A DNA stretch of 64,000 nt from Seonamhaeicola algicola (GCF_007997385.1 NZ_VOSC01000012.1:186001-250000), one strand, 5' to 3'; positions 17,443-28,041 are shown, numbered from the stretch's first letter. Numbers and translations: made by a program. The notes: a model not told the origin generated them from the sequence alone.

Positions 17443-18042
17443 TTACCTTCCACCATCTAATTGGTCCTGCCAATTTTTAAGTTCTTGCCATTTACCTTCA
17501 TAAGCTAATTGGGCTTGTTTTGGCCATGTGCCTGGGTTGTGCATTTTAAACCTATCGCCACCATTAATTAAAACCTCTTTACATTTTTCAATTGAACATT
17601 CAGAAAGCGCTTTCCAAGTTTTTACACCACTATCATGAAATAACCCTTGAATTTTAGGCCCAATACCTTCAACTACTGTTAAATCATCTTCTTTAATTTT
17701 TTTACCAAAAACAGCTTTAGCACCGGCGGCATCAAAAGCAATTAAAGGAGCTGCAGCTGCCATTGAATTAGCAGCCAAAGAATTTGCTAACGATGTTTTG
17801 GTGGTATTCAATTCTCTTTTGTAAGTTTCTTTGCTGGTTAAACAAGTATCTAAATCGTTTTTCAAAGCTGTTTTACTTTTTAAACATGCTTGTAAATCAG
17901 CTTCTAATTTTGCTATTTTATCACCATCATCATTATTTCCGCCACCCATAAGTTTGCCTAATAAATATCCTAAAATTGCTGAAATTACACCTACTAATAA
18001 AGGAATTAACCAGCACGGTATTGAAATTGCTAATAAAGTCAT
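17443..18042 (-). CDS. Membrane-anchored coiled-coil protein with helix-hairpin-helix domain
   Basis: 199 residues. One strong N-terminal membrane helix with glycine zipper (about 8-33, LIPLLVGVISAILGYLLGKL), a predicted coiled coil with regular Cys and Lys (about 40-90), and a C-terminal domain with LTVVEGIGPKIQGLFHDSGV. The last is the VEGIGPK signature of helix-hairpin-helix folds such as DUF4332 or flap-nuclease-like H3TH domains. Such domains usually bind DNA or act as protein modules. The gene follows an OmpA-like gene by 21 bp, and a terminator lies 25 bp after its stop. A DNA-type fold attached to a membrane anchor is unusual; the function is not known to me. Confidence 0.8.
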   Translation of the reverse strand: MTLLAISIPCWLIPLLVGVISAILGYLLGKLMGGGNNDDGDKIAKLEADLQACLKSKTALKNDLDTCLTSKETYKRELNTTKTSLANSLAANSMAAAAPLIAFDAAGAKAVFGKKIKEDDLTVVEGIGPKIQGLFHDSGVKTWKALSECSIEKCKEVLINGGDRFKMHNPGTWPKQAQLAYEGKWQELKNWQDQLDGGR

Positions 18043-18063
18043 GATTGTATATTTTTTTATATT

Positions 18064-18999
18064 TTAATTAATTGTTACTACGGTTCTTCGGTTTTGTGCT
18101 CTACCTTCTTCGGTTGCGTTATCTGCAATTGGCTCGTGTGGCCCTTTAGATGATGTTTCAATATTTTGCTCTAAAATGCCATTTTTAACCAAGTAGCCTT
18201 TTGCAAAATCTGCTCGCTGTTTACCTAAAGCCACATTATTATTGGCATTTCCTGTATTATCAGTATGCCCAACTACTTGAACTTTTACACCTAATTTATC
18301 AACACAATGTGAAATATTGGCAATTTTTTGGCGTTGTTGTTCGGTTAAATTAATAGCGGCTTGCCCTGTTTTAAAATGAAGTACCAATGGGTTAGCCCTA
18401 ACAGAATCACAAGCTTGCTCTAAAGCTTTTAATAATGATGTATCTGAAGCATCTATAGTTAACATGCTAAAATTTAATGGCCCATAAAGTGTGTTAGCAT
18501 CATCAGGATTTATAGCATCATTTAACTTACCAAACGTATCAATTTGTTTAGCTGGCACACCGTGTAAAACTAAATAGTTTTTAACAGCATTGGCTCTTGC
18601 TAAACCTAAATTAGGATAGGCTGAGTTGTTTTCCTCATCACTTTTATAAAAACCAGTGATTTCAACATCTTTTAACGGATTATTAATTAAATAATTCTTT
18701 AATTTTAAAACACCTTCTTCAACATTTTTAGAAACAGGTTCTAAAATGGTGTAGTTTGAAGTTTTGAAATTGAAATTTTCAGCAATTTCTAGATTAAAAT
18801 CACTTTTTTCATCTGAAATAGAGAAAGCATTTTTAGTAGCTTCTTTGGCTTGTGGGGTTTCTACCAACGGCTCTTGGTTTGGTTTTTCTGTAGCTGCATT
18901 TTTACCACAACATTGGTTGCAGCAAAAAAAATAATACAGAATAGTACCAAGAATGATTGTGAGTAGAATTCCTAAAAGATAGGATGTTTTTTTACTCAT
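18064..18999 (-). CDS. OmpA-family protein with two OmpA-like domains and a Cys-rich anchor
   Basis: 311 residues. An N-terminal membrane helix (about 7-25) runs straight into a cysteine cluster (FFCCNQCCGK), then a polar linker. There is a degenerate first OmpA-like domain (about 95-175, DVEITGFYKSDEENNSAYPN) and a canonical second one (about 205-310) with VVGHTDNTGNANNNVALGKQRAD and RAQNRRTVVTI. OmpA_C domains bind peptidoglycan. With no barrel, the protein is probably inner-membrane anchored with its domains in the periplasm. The five cysteines beside the membrane are odd: they could bind metal, form disulfides, or be acylated. It is the first gene of the pair with the helix-hairpin-helix protein. 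Confidence 0.85.
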   Translation of the reverse strand: MSKKTSYLLGILLTIILGTILYYFFCCNQCCGKNAATEKPNQEPLVETPQAKEATKNAFSISDEKSDFNLEIAENFNFKTSNYTILEPVSKNVEEGVLKLKNYLINNPLKDVEITGFYKSDEENNSAYPNLGLARANAVKNYLVLHGVPAKQIDTFGKLNDAINPDDANTLYGPLNFSMLTIDASDTSLLKALEQACDSVRANPLVLHFKTGQAAINLTEQQRQKIANISHCVDKLGVKVQVVGHTDNTGNANNNVALGKQRADFAKGYLVKNGILEQNIETSSKGPHEPIADNATEEGRAQNRRTVVTIN

Positions 19000-19106
19000 T
19001 TTAAAAGACTGTTTTTGGTTAATATTTAAGTGTTTGTAATATAATACTTTACATATTATTTAAGAAACATTAACCCGAAAAAAGTCACATTAAAAGTTCA
19101 TTCAAC

Positions 19107-20648
19107 CTATAAATTAAACTTTATACCTTGCGCTAAGGGTAATTTTGTGGTGTAGTTTATGGTGTTTGTTTGACGACGCATATAAACTTTCCAAGCATCA
19201 GAACCAGATTCTCTACCGCCTCCAGTTTCTTTTTCGCCACCAAAGGCGCCTCCTATTTCGGCACCCGATGTTCCTATATTTACATTAGCAATACCACAAT
19301 CACTACCGGCATGACTTAAAAAATGTTCGGCCTCACGCAAATTATTAGTCATTATTGCAGAACTTAAACCTTGTGCTACACCATTTTGGATTTCAATAGC
19401 GTTTTCAACACCACCTTCATATTTTAACAAATATAAAATAGGTGCAAAGGTTTCGTGTTGTACAATTTCAAAACTATTTTCTGCTTCGGCTATAGCTGGT
19501 TTTACGTAACAACCACTTTCATAACCTGAGCCTGAAAGCACTTCACCTTCAACTAAAATAGTACCGCCTTCTTGTTCAACTTTTGTTAAAGCATCTTTAT
19601 ACATATTTACAGCAGCTTTGTCTATTAATGGCCCAACGTGATTGGTTTGGTCTAACGGATTTCCAATTTTTATTTGTTTGTACGCATCAACAATGGCTTG
19701 TTTTACTTTGTTATAAATACTAGTATGAATAATTAAACGGCGTGTGCTTGTACAGCGTTGTCCTGCGGTACCAACAGCGCCAAAAACAGCACCTATAACC
19801 GTCATTTTTATATCGGCATCGGGTGTAACAATAATAGCGTTATTTCCTCCTAATTCTAATAAGGTTTTGCCCAATCTGCCAGCCACTTCTTTGGCTACAA
19901 TTTTACCCATTCTGGTTGAACCTGTTGCAGAAACTAACGGAATTCTAACATCTTTAGTCATAAACTCACCAACTTTATAATCGCCATTAATCAAGCATGA
20001 AATACCTTCTGGCAAGTTGTTTTCTTTTAAAACTTCGGCTATAATATTTTGGCACGCTATACCGCAGAGTGGTGTTTTTTCACTTGGTTTCCATACACAA
20101 ACATCGCCACAAACCCAAGCTAAAGCGGTGTTCCATGACCAAACTGCTACCGGAAAATTAAATGCTGAAATAATACCAACCACCCCAAGCGGATGATATT
20201 GTTCATACATACGGTGTCCTGGGCGCTCACTGTGCATGGTTAACCCGTGTAACTGACGTGATAACCCAACGGCAAAGTCGCAAATATCAATCATTTCTTG
20301 TACTTCACCCAAGCCTTCTTGGTAGCTTTTACCCATTTCATAAGACACTAGTTTACCTAAAGCCTCTTTTTTTTCTCTTAATTTATCACCAAATTGGCGC
20401 ACTATATCTCCGCGCTGTGGTGCAGGCATTAATTGCCATGTTTTAAAAGCTTTAGTAGCTGTGGCCATTACAGTTTCATAATCACTTTTTGATGTTGTTT
20501 TTACACTTGCAATAAGCTTTCCATCAACGGGTGAAAAACTTTCTAAAATATTTCCGTTAGAAAAGTTTTTTACGCCTGTAGAAGTGCCATTGTTTATGTT
20601 TTGTATTCCTAATTGTTTTAAGGTGTCATCAATATTAAAAAGTGTCAT
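19107..20648 (-). CDS. amaB: ALDH7-type aldehyde dehydrogenase (L-aminoadipate semialdehyde/piperideine-6-carboxylate)
   Basis: 513 residues, the normal length. Antiquitin-like ALDH7 enzyme that oxidises alpha-aminoadipic semialdehyde, formed from lysine, to 2-aminoadipate with NAD(P). Catalytic Glu265 (LLELGGNN) and Cys299 (GQRCTSTRR) are present, as is the nucleotide-binding GVVGIISAFNFPVAVWSW. The ALDH7-type HSERPGHRMYEQ segment supports the subfamily. It stands alone between unrelated genes on the same strand, with 62 bp to the CAP gene downstream. The symbol reflects subfamily likeness; a broader aldehyde substrate range is possible. Confidence 0.85.
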   Translation of the reverse strand: MTLFNIDDTLKQLGIQNINNGTSTGVKNFSNGNILESFSPVDGKLIASVKTTSKSDYETVMATATKAFKTWQLMPAPQRGDIVRQFGDKLREKKEALGKLVSYEMGKSYQEGLGEVQEMIDICDFAVGLSRQLHGLTMHSERPGHRMYEQYHPLGVVGIISAFNFPVAVWSWNTALAWVCGDVCVWKPSEKTPLCGIACQNIIAEVLKENNLPEGISCLINGDYKVGEFMTKDVRIPLVSATGSTRMGKIVAKEVAGRLGKTLLELGGNNAIIVTPDADIKMTVIGAVFGAVGTAGQRCTSTRRLIIHTSIYNKVKQAIVDAYKQIKIGNPLDQTNHVGPLIDKAAVNMYKDALTKVEQEGGTILVEGEVLSGSGYESGCYVKPAIAEAENSFEIVQHETFAPILYLLKYEGGVENAIEIQNGVAQGLSSAIMTNNLREAEHFLSHAGSDCGIANVNIGTSGAEIGGAFGGEKETGGGRESGSDAWKVYMRRQTNTINYTTKLPLAQGIKFNL

Positions 20649-20710
20649 AAATTACATAGTTTAATTAGTGTTTACTAAAATAAGTATTGTTTTTAACAAA
20701 CCAACTATAA

Positions 20711-21202
20711 CTACTTTTTTAAGAATAACTGCGTGTAGTAAGCCACGCCTTTATTGTTTTTAATTACGGCAATGCCTATGTGTGTAAAATCGCCTTCAAT
20801 ATTTTTTTTATGGCCTGTACTATTTAACCATGCTGCCATTACAGATGCCGCATTTTTTTGCCCGTTAGCTACGTTTTCTCCTGTTTTTTTGGCGTTTTCT
20901 TCTTTCATTAATGCGTCTGATCGTTCATCAAAATTATCATGACTAATGTCGTTTTGAACAATCATATATTCAGTATGCTGTTTAGCTAAACTTGTGGCTA
21001 ATGCGTTTTTAGCTAAAGTATTTTTACCAATACTTTTTCTATGTTCATTTACAAGTAATAAAATTTCATTGGCGGTTGTTAGCGTTTCAATATTACCAGT
21101 TTCATTATCTGTTGCATCATCTTTAGAACAAGCTAATACACTAAACATTAATGATAAAGAAAAAACCAGATACTTAAATGAAGTTAAATTGTAAGTTTTC
21201 AT
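20711..21202 (-). CDS. CAP (SCP/PR1-like) domain lipoprotein
   Basis: About 163 residues from the ATG at 21202, chosen because it starts the signal peptide directly; an upstream Met at 21226 adds eight residues. Lipobox SVLAC gives an acylated cysteine, followed by acidic SKDDATDNETGN. The CAP domain (about 40-160) shows the usual active-site set: LLVNEHRKSIG, QHTEYM with the first His, SHDNFDER, GENVANG, and WLNSTGHKKNI with the second His. CAP proteins in bacteria are secreted proteins of mostly unknown biochemical role. Single gene. Confidence 0.88.
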   Translation of the reverse strand: MKTYNLTSFKYLVFSLSLMFSVLACSKDDATDNETGNIETLTTANEILLLVNEHRKSIGKNTLAKNALATSLAKQHTEYMIVQNDISHDNFDERSDALMKEENAKKTGENVANGQKNAASVMAAWLNSTGHKKNIEGDFTHIGIAVIKNNKGVAYYTQLFLKK

Positions 21203-21445
21203 GATATAATAATTTGGGACTTTCAATATACATTTGTTACACCTTTGTTGCTATAAAAAATTTAAAAAAATACATTTGCCACTTAAAAACCTTGCAGTTC
21301 ATCGGTATTAATTCAAAAAAAACTTTAAAATATTAATACTTTTTTAACACTCTCACAAAGACCGTGTTAACAATAGTTAACGTAACTTTATTAACAGGAA
21401 ACACCGCACAGTTTTTTGTTTGTGTTCATTTAAAATCTATTTCTC

Positions 21446-24400
21446 ATGTATTTAAAAAAACTATTTATCGCCCTTTTAACTCTTTCAGTAATAATTTCCT
21501 GTAAAGAAAAAACTGTTGAAACCGATAATATTTTTAAGTACAAGGCATACATTAGCTACACTACAAGTGGTATTACTTCAGTTACTAAACCTATTGAAAT
21601 TAACTTAGCAAAAGCGGTTAAAGGCTGGGAAACTACTAAAGAAATTAACACAAACATTATAAACATAAAACCGCATGTAGAAGGTAAATTAGCTGTAAGT
21701 AACAGCAACGCATTAGTTTTTACACCCTATGAAAATTTAGAACCATCAACCGAGTATACGGTAACAGTAAAACTATCTGAAATTTATGAAAATGTGCCTT
21801 CAAATTATAAAAACTACACCTTTCAGTTTAAAACCATTACACCTAGTTTTAGCGTGGTTACAAACAATTTACAGTCGTATAGCAAAAACTGGCAATATTT
21901 AGAAGGTGTTATAAAATCGGCCGACGTTATTTCTATTGAAAATGCTAAAAATTTAATTACTGCCAAACAAAACGGTAAAAACCTAAATATTGTTTTTAAC
22001 GAAAGCTATAAAAATAGTGCCGCTTTTGAGTTTAAAATTGATAGTATTAATCGTACTATAAACGATAGTAAAATTGAAATTTCATGGAATGGTAACGCTA
22101 TTAATGCTGATAATAAAGGCGAAAATACCCTAGTAATACCCGGCATAAACAATTTTACCATTACAAAAACCGAAGTATACCAATCACCCGAACAGTATTT
22201 GCTTATTAATTTTTCAGACCCTTTAAAAAAACAACAAAATTTTGATGGTTTGGTATCAATTCAAAAAGCAAAAAACCCAAAATATGTGGTAGATGGCAAT
22301 GTTTTAAAAGTGTACCCAAGCACTAAACTGGTAGGAAATATTAATGTTAATGTGTTTCAAGGCATTAAAAACACTGATGGTTTTAAACTAAAAAAACCAT
22401 TTTCAGAAACGGTAGCCTTCCAATCATTAAAACCTCAAGTGCGCTTGTTAAATAGTGGTAATATTTTACCAAACTCGCAAGAATTAAAATTCAATTTTGA
22501 GGCTGTAAATTTAAGTGCTGTTGATGTTAGGGTTATTAAAATTTACCAAGACAATATTTTACAATTTTTACAAGAAAACAACCTAAATAGCAATAACCAA
22601 TATGACATTAAAAAAGTTGGCCGTCGTATTGCAAAACAAACCATTAAATTACAAACAGCTGCCGAAAACACTGGTAAATGGAAGGCTTACAGCATAGATT
22701 TATCAAACTATTTTAAAGCCGATGTTGGCGCTATTTATCGTGTTGAAATTAGTTTCAATAAAAACTATTCTTTATATGATTGTGAAGAAAATAATGAAAC
22801 AGCAAACACTGATGAAGATGCTTATTATGAAGATGATTTTTATGAAGGTGACACCCAAAATTTTAATGATGAAAACGAAGAACTTCGCGAAGAAAAATAC
22901 TGGGATAACCTACTTTATCGCTACAAAAATTACACATACAATTGGCGCGAAGAAAACAACCCATGCCATGATGCTTACTATGGCGAAAGTAAAATAGCAT
23001 CACAAAATTTAATAGCCTCAAACCTAAGTGTTATTGCCAAACAAGGCACCAATAAATCGTACTTTTTTGCAGTTACCAATATTTTAACCACAGAACCTGA
23101 AGCCAATGCAACAGTAGGTCTTTACAATTTTCAGCAGCAAAAAATGGAAACAGCCACCACTAATAATGAGGGTTTAGCAATTATAGACGCTGAAAAACAT
23201 GCAAATTTTGCTATTGTTTCAAAAGGTAACAACAATACATACGTTAAATTACATGACGGAAACGCTCTATCATTAAGTAAATTTGATGTATCTGGCAGCA
23301 AACTACAACGCGGTTTAAAAGGTTATATTTATGGTGAGCGTGGTGTTTGGAGACCTGGCGACACACTACACTTAGCATTTATGCTAAATGATAATGCTAA
23401 TAAATTACCCAAAGGACACCCAGTTAAGCTAGAAATTACAAATCCTAACGGAAAACTAGTTTATAAAAACGTAACCAGTAACAACCTAAACAATGTATAC
23501 AAATTCACCGTACCAACTTCAACCGAAGATAAAACAGGTAATTACAACGCCAAAATAGCGGTTGGTGGGGCAACATTTAACAAAGGTTTAAAAATTGAAA
23601 CGGTTAAACCAAACCGTTTAAAAATTAAAATAGATTTTGATGAAGAAGTACTCTCTGCCACAAAACCATTAACAGGAAATTTAGATGTAAAATGGCTGCA
23701 CGGTGCACCTGGAAAAAATTTAAAAGCAGAAATTAAAGCTAAATTTAGCTCATCACATACTGGCTTTAGCAACTATAAAAACTATGTGTTTAATGACCCA
23801 ACACGACAATTTTCTTCAGAAGAATTTAACGTATTTGATGGCAAAGTCAATGAAGAAGGTTTAGCCAACATAAACAAAAAAATACATGTAAAAAAGAAAG
23901 CTCCGGGCATGTTAAATGTTCAGTTTTTAGTAAGAGCTTTTGAAAACGGTGGCGATTTTTCTATTGATGCATTTACAAAAAAGTATGCGCCTTACAGCTC
24001 ATTTGTGGGTTTACGTTCACCAAAAGGCAATGCTTATGGTTCATATTTTACTGATGAAAACCAAACCTTTGATGTGGTGGTAGTAAATGCTGAAGGCAAA
24101 CCCGTAAAGCGCAATAACCTTCAAGTAAAAGTTTATAAAATTGAATGGCGTTGGTGGTGGAACTCATCTTATGATAATTTATCAAGTTACGTGTCTAGTA
24201 GTTATCACAAGCCTTATTCAACATCAAAAATAAATACCAATGCTAGTGGTAAAGCAAGTTTCACTATTAATGTTCCAGACCATGATCGTGGGCGCTATTT
24301 AATTAGAATTGAAGACCCTATTAGTGGGCACGCTACAGGCAGAACCGCATATTTCTACAAAAATTGGTGGCAAAATGCTAGTTCTGGCAATAAAGAAGCT

Positions 24401-27010
24401 GCTAAAATGCTCATTTTTGCAAGTGACAAAGAAACCTACAACGTTGGCGAAACTGCTAAAATAACTTTTCAATCTGGTAACGAAGGGCGCGCGTTAGTAA
24501 GCATTGAAAACGGCACCGAAGTTATAGATTACCAATGGGTAAAAACTAAAAAAGGTGAAACAACAGTTACTATTCCTGTAACACCAGAAATGGCACCAAA
24601 CGTGTTTGTTAATATATCATTACTACAACCACACGCCATTACCGCAAATAATTTACCCATAAGGCTATACGGGGTTATTCCTATGATGGTTGAAGACCCA
24701 AACACCAAATTAGAACCCGAAATAAACATGCCCAATGCATTACAACCAGAACAAACATTTAAGGTAACCGTTTCTGAAAAACATAAAAAAGAAATGACCT
24801 ACACTATTGCCATGGTTGAAGAAGGCTTACTAGATTTAACACGCTTTAAAACACCAAATGCTTGGAATAGTTTTTACGCACGCGAAGCTTTGGGTGTAAA
24901 AACATGGGATGTTTTTGATGATGTTGTAGGCGCTTATTCTGGAAGTATAGATCAGGTTTTTGCCATTGGTGGCGATGGTAGTGCCGCCGCTGGTAAAAAG
25001 AAAAAAGCCAACCGCTTTAAACCTGTAGTAAAATATTTTGGCCCATTTACTTTAAATAAAGGTGAAAAAAAATCGCATACCATAAAAATGCCAAATTATA
25101 TTGGTGCTGTTAGAACCATGGTTGTAGCTGGAAACCACACCAAAGAAGCCTACGGAAGTACTGATAAAACTGTACAAGTTAAAAAGCCATTAATGGTATT
25201 AGCAACACTACCGCGTAAGTTAAGCCCTGGCGAAAAAGTTACTTTACCTGTAACCGTTTTTGCTATGGAACCTAAAGTTAAAAACGTAAATATTAGCCTA
25301 AAATTAAGCAATGGCATTACAATTGAAGGCGAAAAAACACAACGACTAAGTTTTGCTAAACCAGATGAAAAAATGGCTTACTTCACTTTAGATGTTAGTA
25401 AAGCCAAAGGCATTAATACTATTGAAGTAATTGCTAATGGCAATGGTGAAACTTCAACCTATAAAGTAGAACTTGATGTTATTAACCCTAATCCGTTTAC
25501 ATCTAAAACATTAGATAAAACCATAACCGCCAATGCTTCAGAAACTGTTAATTTTGAAACTTTTGGTGTTAACGGAACAAATTCAGCTACGGTTGAGTTT
25601 TCAACCTTACCTCCAATGGATTTCTCTCGCAGAATGCAATACTTAATTCAGTATCCGCATGGGTGTGTAGAGCAAACAACTTCAAGCGTATTTCCGCAGT
25701 TGTTTTTAAGTGATGTTTTTGATTTAACTGTAGATAAAAAACAACGCATTCAAGAAAACATTAAAAATGGTATTAAACGCCTTGGGCATTTCCAAAAACC
25801 AAATGGCGGATTAAGTTATTGGATGGGTGAACATAGTACAGATGATTGGGGCACAAGTTACGCAGGTCATTTTATGATTGAAGCTGAAAAGAAAGGCTAT
25901 GTATTACCGCTAACCTTTAAAAGCAATTGGATAGCTTATCAAAAACAAGCCGCCAGAAATTGGCGCCCTAGTTATAAACGCTATAATTCTGATTTAGCCC
26001 AGGCTTACAGGTTATATACTTTAGCATTAGCTGGTAGTCCAGATTTAGCTGCCATGAACCGTTTGCGTGAGTTTTCAGAACTATCAAACAATGCTAAATG
26101 GCGCTTAACGGCAGCTTATGCATTGGCAGGACAACAAGAAGCTAGTGAACGCATTTCGCAACAGGCTAACATTAATTTCACACCTAATACATATGATTAT
26201 TATTCATACGGATCGGTTAACAGAAACAGAGCCATGGCTTTAGAAACTATGGTATTAACCAACAATAAACAAACCCGAAACTTAGCTGAAGATATTGCCA
26301 AAGATTTATCTAGCAACCGCTGGATGAGTACACAAACCACCGCTTACAGCTTATTAGCTATGGCTAAAATGGTTAATAAAAACGGTGGAAAAGCCATGAA
26401 TTTAAGCTATGCTATAAACGGAAAAAACGAATTAATAAATACTAAAAATGCTATTGCGCAACGCACACTAAAAATTAATAATGGCATTAACGCATTAACC
26501 ATAACCAACAACCAAAATAACGTAGTTTATGTGCGTGTTTTAAACACTGGAAAACTTCCGCTTGGGCAAGAAATTGCCGAACAACGTGGTTTAAGCATTC
26601 ACTACACATATAAAGATTTACAAGGTAATAATATAGATATTGCCAACTTAAAACAAGGACAAGATTTTGTAGCTACGGTTAAGGTTAGTAACCTTAAAAA
26701 TGCTGCAATAAATAATGTGGCACTTACTCAAATTTTCCCTTCGGGATGGGAAATTGTAAATACCCGGTTTACAGATTTTGGGGCTGCCACCTCTAATGAA
26801 GCGCGCTATACAGACATTAGAGACGACCGCGTGAATTTCTATTTTGACTTAAGCAAACATGGAAATTCCAATAGTACCAAAACATTCTCGGTAATGCTAA
26901 ATGCTGCTTACTTAGGCAACTATTATTTACCAGGAATTCAGGCGGAAGCTATGTATGATAACGACTTTTTAGTACGAACTAAAGGGCAGTGGATTAATGT
27001 AATTAAATAA
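21446..27010 (+). CDS. Bacterial alpha-2-macroglobulin lipoprotein with thioester motif
   Basis: 1854 residues. Lipobox SVIISC (Cys19) after a short signal peptide. Long series of macroglobulin-like beta-domains: GYIYGERGVWRPGDTLHLAF is the MG/bait-region signature near residue 630, GGATFNKGLKIETVKPNRLK follows, and the intact thioester motif GCVEQ has Cys1407 and Gln1410, followed by the helical alpha-6/alpha-6 toroid. Such proteins trap proteases in the periplasm by covalent thioester attack. They are typically encoded beside PBP1C, as here, to guard the cell when the wall is repaired. The acidic stretch at about 450-490 (many D and E) is unusual. Directly upstream are two gttaac boxes (21366-21381). 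Confidence 0.95.
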   Translation: MYLKKLFIALLTLSVIISCKEKTVETDNIFKYKAYISYTTSGITSVTKPIEINLAKAVKGWETTKEINTNIINIKPHVEGKLAVSNSNALVFTPYENLEPSTEYTVTVKLSEIYENVPSNYKNYTFQFKTITPSFSVVTNNLQSYSKNWQYLEGVIKSADVISIENAKNLITAKQNGKNLNIVFNESYKNSAAFEFKIDSINRTINDSKIEISWNGNAINADNKGENTLVIPGINNFTITKTEVYQSPEQYLLINFSDPLKKQQNFDGLVSIQKAKNPKYVVDGNVLKVYPSTKLVGNINVNVFQGIKNTDGFKLKKPFSETVAFQSLKPQVRLLNSGNILPNSQELKFNFEAVNLSAVDVRVIKIYQDNILQFLQENNLNSNNQYDIKKVGRRIAKQTIKLQTAAENTGKWKAYSIDLSNYFKADVGAIYRVEISFNKNYSLYDCEENNETANTDEDAYYEDDFYEGDTQNFNDENEELREEKYWDNLLYRYKNYTYNWREENNPCHDAYYGESKIASQNLIASNLSVIAKQGTNKSYFFAVTNILTTEPEANATVGLYNFQQQKMETATTNNEGLAIIDAEKHANFAIVSKGNNNTYVKLHDGNALSLSKFDVSGSKLQRGLKGYIYGERGVWRPGDTLHLAFMLNDNANKLPKGHPVKLEITNPNGKLVYKNVTSNNLNNVYKFTVPTSTEDKTGNYNAKIAVGGATFNKGLKIETVKPNRLKIKIDFDEEVLSATKPLTGNLDVKWLHGAPGKNLKAEIKAKFSSSHTGFSNYKNYVFNDPTRQFSSEEFNVFDGKVNEEGLANINKKIHVKKKAPGMLNVQFLVRAFENGGDFSIDAFTKKYAPYSSFVGLRSPKGNAYGSYFTDENQTFDVVVVNAEGKPVKRNNLQVKVYKIEWRWWWNSSYDNLSSYVSSSYHKPYSTSKINTNASGKASFTINVPDHDRGRYLIRIEDPISGHATGRTAYFYKNWWQNASSGNKEAAKMLIFASDKETYNVGETAKITFQSGNEGRALVSIENGTEVIDYQWVKTKKGETTVTIPVTPEMAPNVFVNISLLQPHAITANNLPIRLYGVIPMMVEDPNTKLEPEINMPNALQPEQTFKVTVSEKHKKEMTYTIAMVEEGLLDLTRFKTPNAWNSFYAREALGVKTWDVFDDVVGAYSGSIDQVFAIGGDGSAAAGKKKKANRFKPVVKYFGPFTLNKGEKKSHTIKMPNYIGAVRTMVVAGNHTKEAYGSTDKTVQVKKPLMVLATLPRKLSPGEKVTLPVTVFAMEPKVKNVNISLKLSNGITIEGEKTQRLSFAKPDEKMAYFTLDVSKAKGINTIEVIANGNGETSTYKVELDVINPNPFTSKTLDKTITANASETVNFETFGVNGTNSATVEFSTLPPMDFSRRMQYLIQYPHGCVEQTTSSVFPQLFLSDVFDLTVDKKQRIQENIKNGIKRLGHFQKPNGGLSYWMGEHSTDDWGTSYAGHFMIEAEKKGYVLPLTFKSNWIAYQKQAARNWRPSYKRYNSDLAQAYRLYTLALAGSPDLAAMNRLREFSELSNNAKWRLTAAYALAGQQEASERISQQANINFTPNTYDYYSYGSVNRNRAMALETMVLTNNKQTRNLAEDIAKDLSSNRWMSTQTTAYSLLAMAKMVNKNGGKAMNLSYAINGKNELINTKNAIAQRTLKINNGINALTITNNQNNVVYVRVLNTGKLPLGQEIAEQRGLSIHYTYKDLQGNNIDIANLKQGQDFVATVKVSNLKNAAINNVALTQIFPSGWEIVNTRFTDFGAATSNEARYTDIRDDRVNFYFDLSKHGNSNSTKTFSVMLNAAYLGNYYLPGIQAEAMYDNDFLVRTKGQWINVIK

Positions 27011-27174
27011 TTAAAGTTTCTAATACATATAGTTGAACCCTTATTACCAAACAGGTACAACAAAAGTAATTTGTTTAATAATTTTTGAATTATTAACAAG
27101 GTTGCTTTACATTACTAGCCATGGGAAAAACTATGCTGTTAAAAAGAAACTTTATAAAAAACTTTATAAAAAAA

Positions 27175-28041
27175 ATGACAAAATATATTTATATAGTGGT
27201 ACTATTGATGGTATTCAATATTACCAACGCACAAGAAATTAGATACGTAAACGCCAGCAACGGCTTATTTTTAAGAGACAACCCAAGCCAAAACTCAAAA
27301 CGAATTGATAAACTTGTTTACGGTACCGCATTAGAAATTACTGAACGTACCAATTTAAAACTAGATGTTAAAGATAATAACAACATAATTTCAGGCCAAT
27401 GGGTTAAAGTAACCTGTAAAGATGATATTTACAACAACCGCAGTGGTTATGTGTTTAATGGCTTTTTATCGGAAACAAAAATAGATAAACGTTTTAGTGT
27501 AGATTTTGAAGATTTCACTTTAGAATTTAATAATTTAAAAGCTGAAATTATTGGCAATGAACAACTATCAACACACCCCGACAATAATATTGACGCCATT
27601 ATTGAAATGGGCGAAACGGTTGAAGGCAAAACTATACGTGTTAGGCATCATTCAAAATACAAAAGCATAAAAGTATTTCAGCGTCATGAAAATAGTATTT
27701 CTATTCAGGCCGAAGGACCTCACTGCGATTTAACCGATTGGAAGCATTTCTACTCTGCTTGGGAACCTTTAAAAGCTAAAAAAGCCGGTGTTTTTGAAAC
27801 CATAACTTACAGTAATAAAGCCCAAAATAAGTTTATAAGTGTGGATGTTTCAGAATTTAAAAACGCGGTGAAAGAACATTGCGGTGAAGTTTGGTATAAT
27901 ATGATTAAAGATGAGAAAAAAATAAACAAAGGCGCATCATCTATAGGAGTTAGTAAAATATATTTTAAAGTTATTTTTACTACCATGTTTGATGAAACTA
28001 TTGAAAAAACAATTGCTTTTAATGTACCAATGGGGTGCTAA
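27175..28041 (+). CDS. Exported SH3-domain protein between a2M and pbpC
   Basis: About 288 residues from the ATG at 27175; a Met at 27121 would add a lysine-rich leader. Signal peptide (MTKYIYIVVLLMVFNITNAQ), then a bacterial SH3-type domain (about 20-100, YVNASNGLFLRDNPSQNSKR and GQWVKVTCKDD). The rest I do not recognise: a domain with two conserved-looking cysteines (GPHCDLTDWKHFY, VKEHCGEVWYNMI), ending FNVPMGC. Bacterial SH3 domains often bind cell-wall peptides. It lies 164 bp after the macroglobulin gene and 90 bp before pbpC on the same strand, so it probably belongs to the same periplasmic wall-repair group. Function unknown. Confidence 0.75.
   Translation: MTKYIYIVVLLMVFNITNAQEIRYVNASNGLFLRDNPSQNSKRIDKLVYGTALEITERTNLKLDVKDNNNIISGQWVKVTCKDDIYNNRSGYVFNGFLSETKIDKRFSVDFEDFTLEFNNLKAEIIGNEQLSTHPDNNIDAIIEMGETVEGKTIRVRHHSKYKSIKVFQRHENSISIQAEGPHCDLTDWKHFYSAWEPLKAKKAGVFETITYSNKAQNKFISVDVSEFKNAVKEHCGEVWYNMIKDEKKINKGASSIGVSKIYFKVIFTTMFDETIEKTIAFNVPMGC

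Noticed and set aside
27033-27242. 69-codon plus-strand frame ahead of the SH3 protein
   Set aside because: Overlaps the real gene's signal peptide in another frame and has no coding character.
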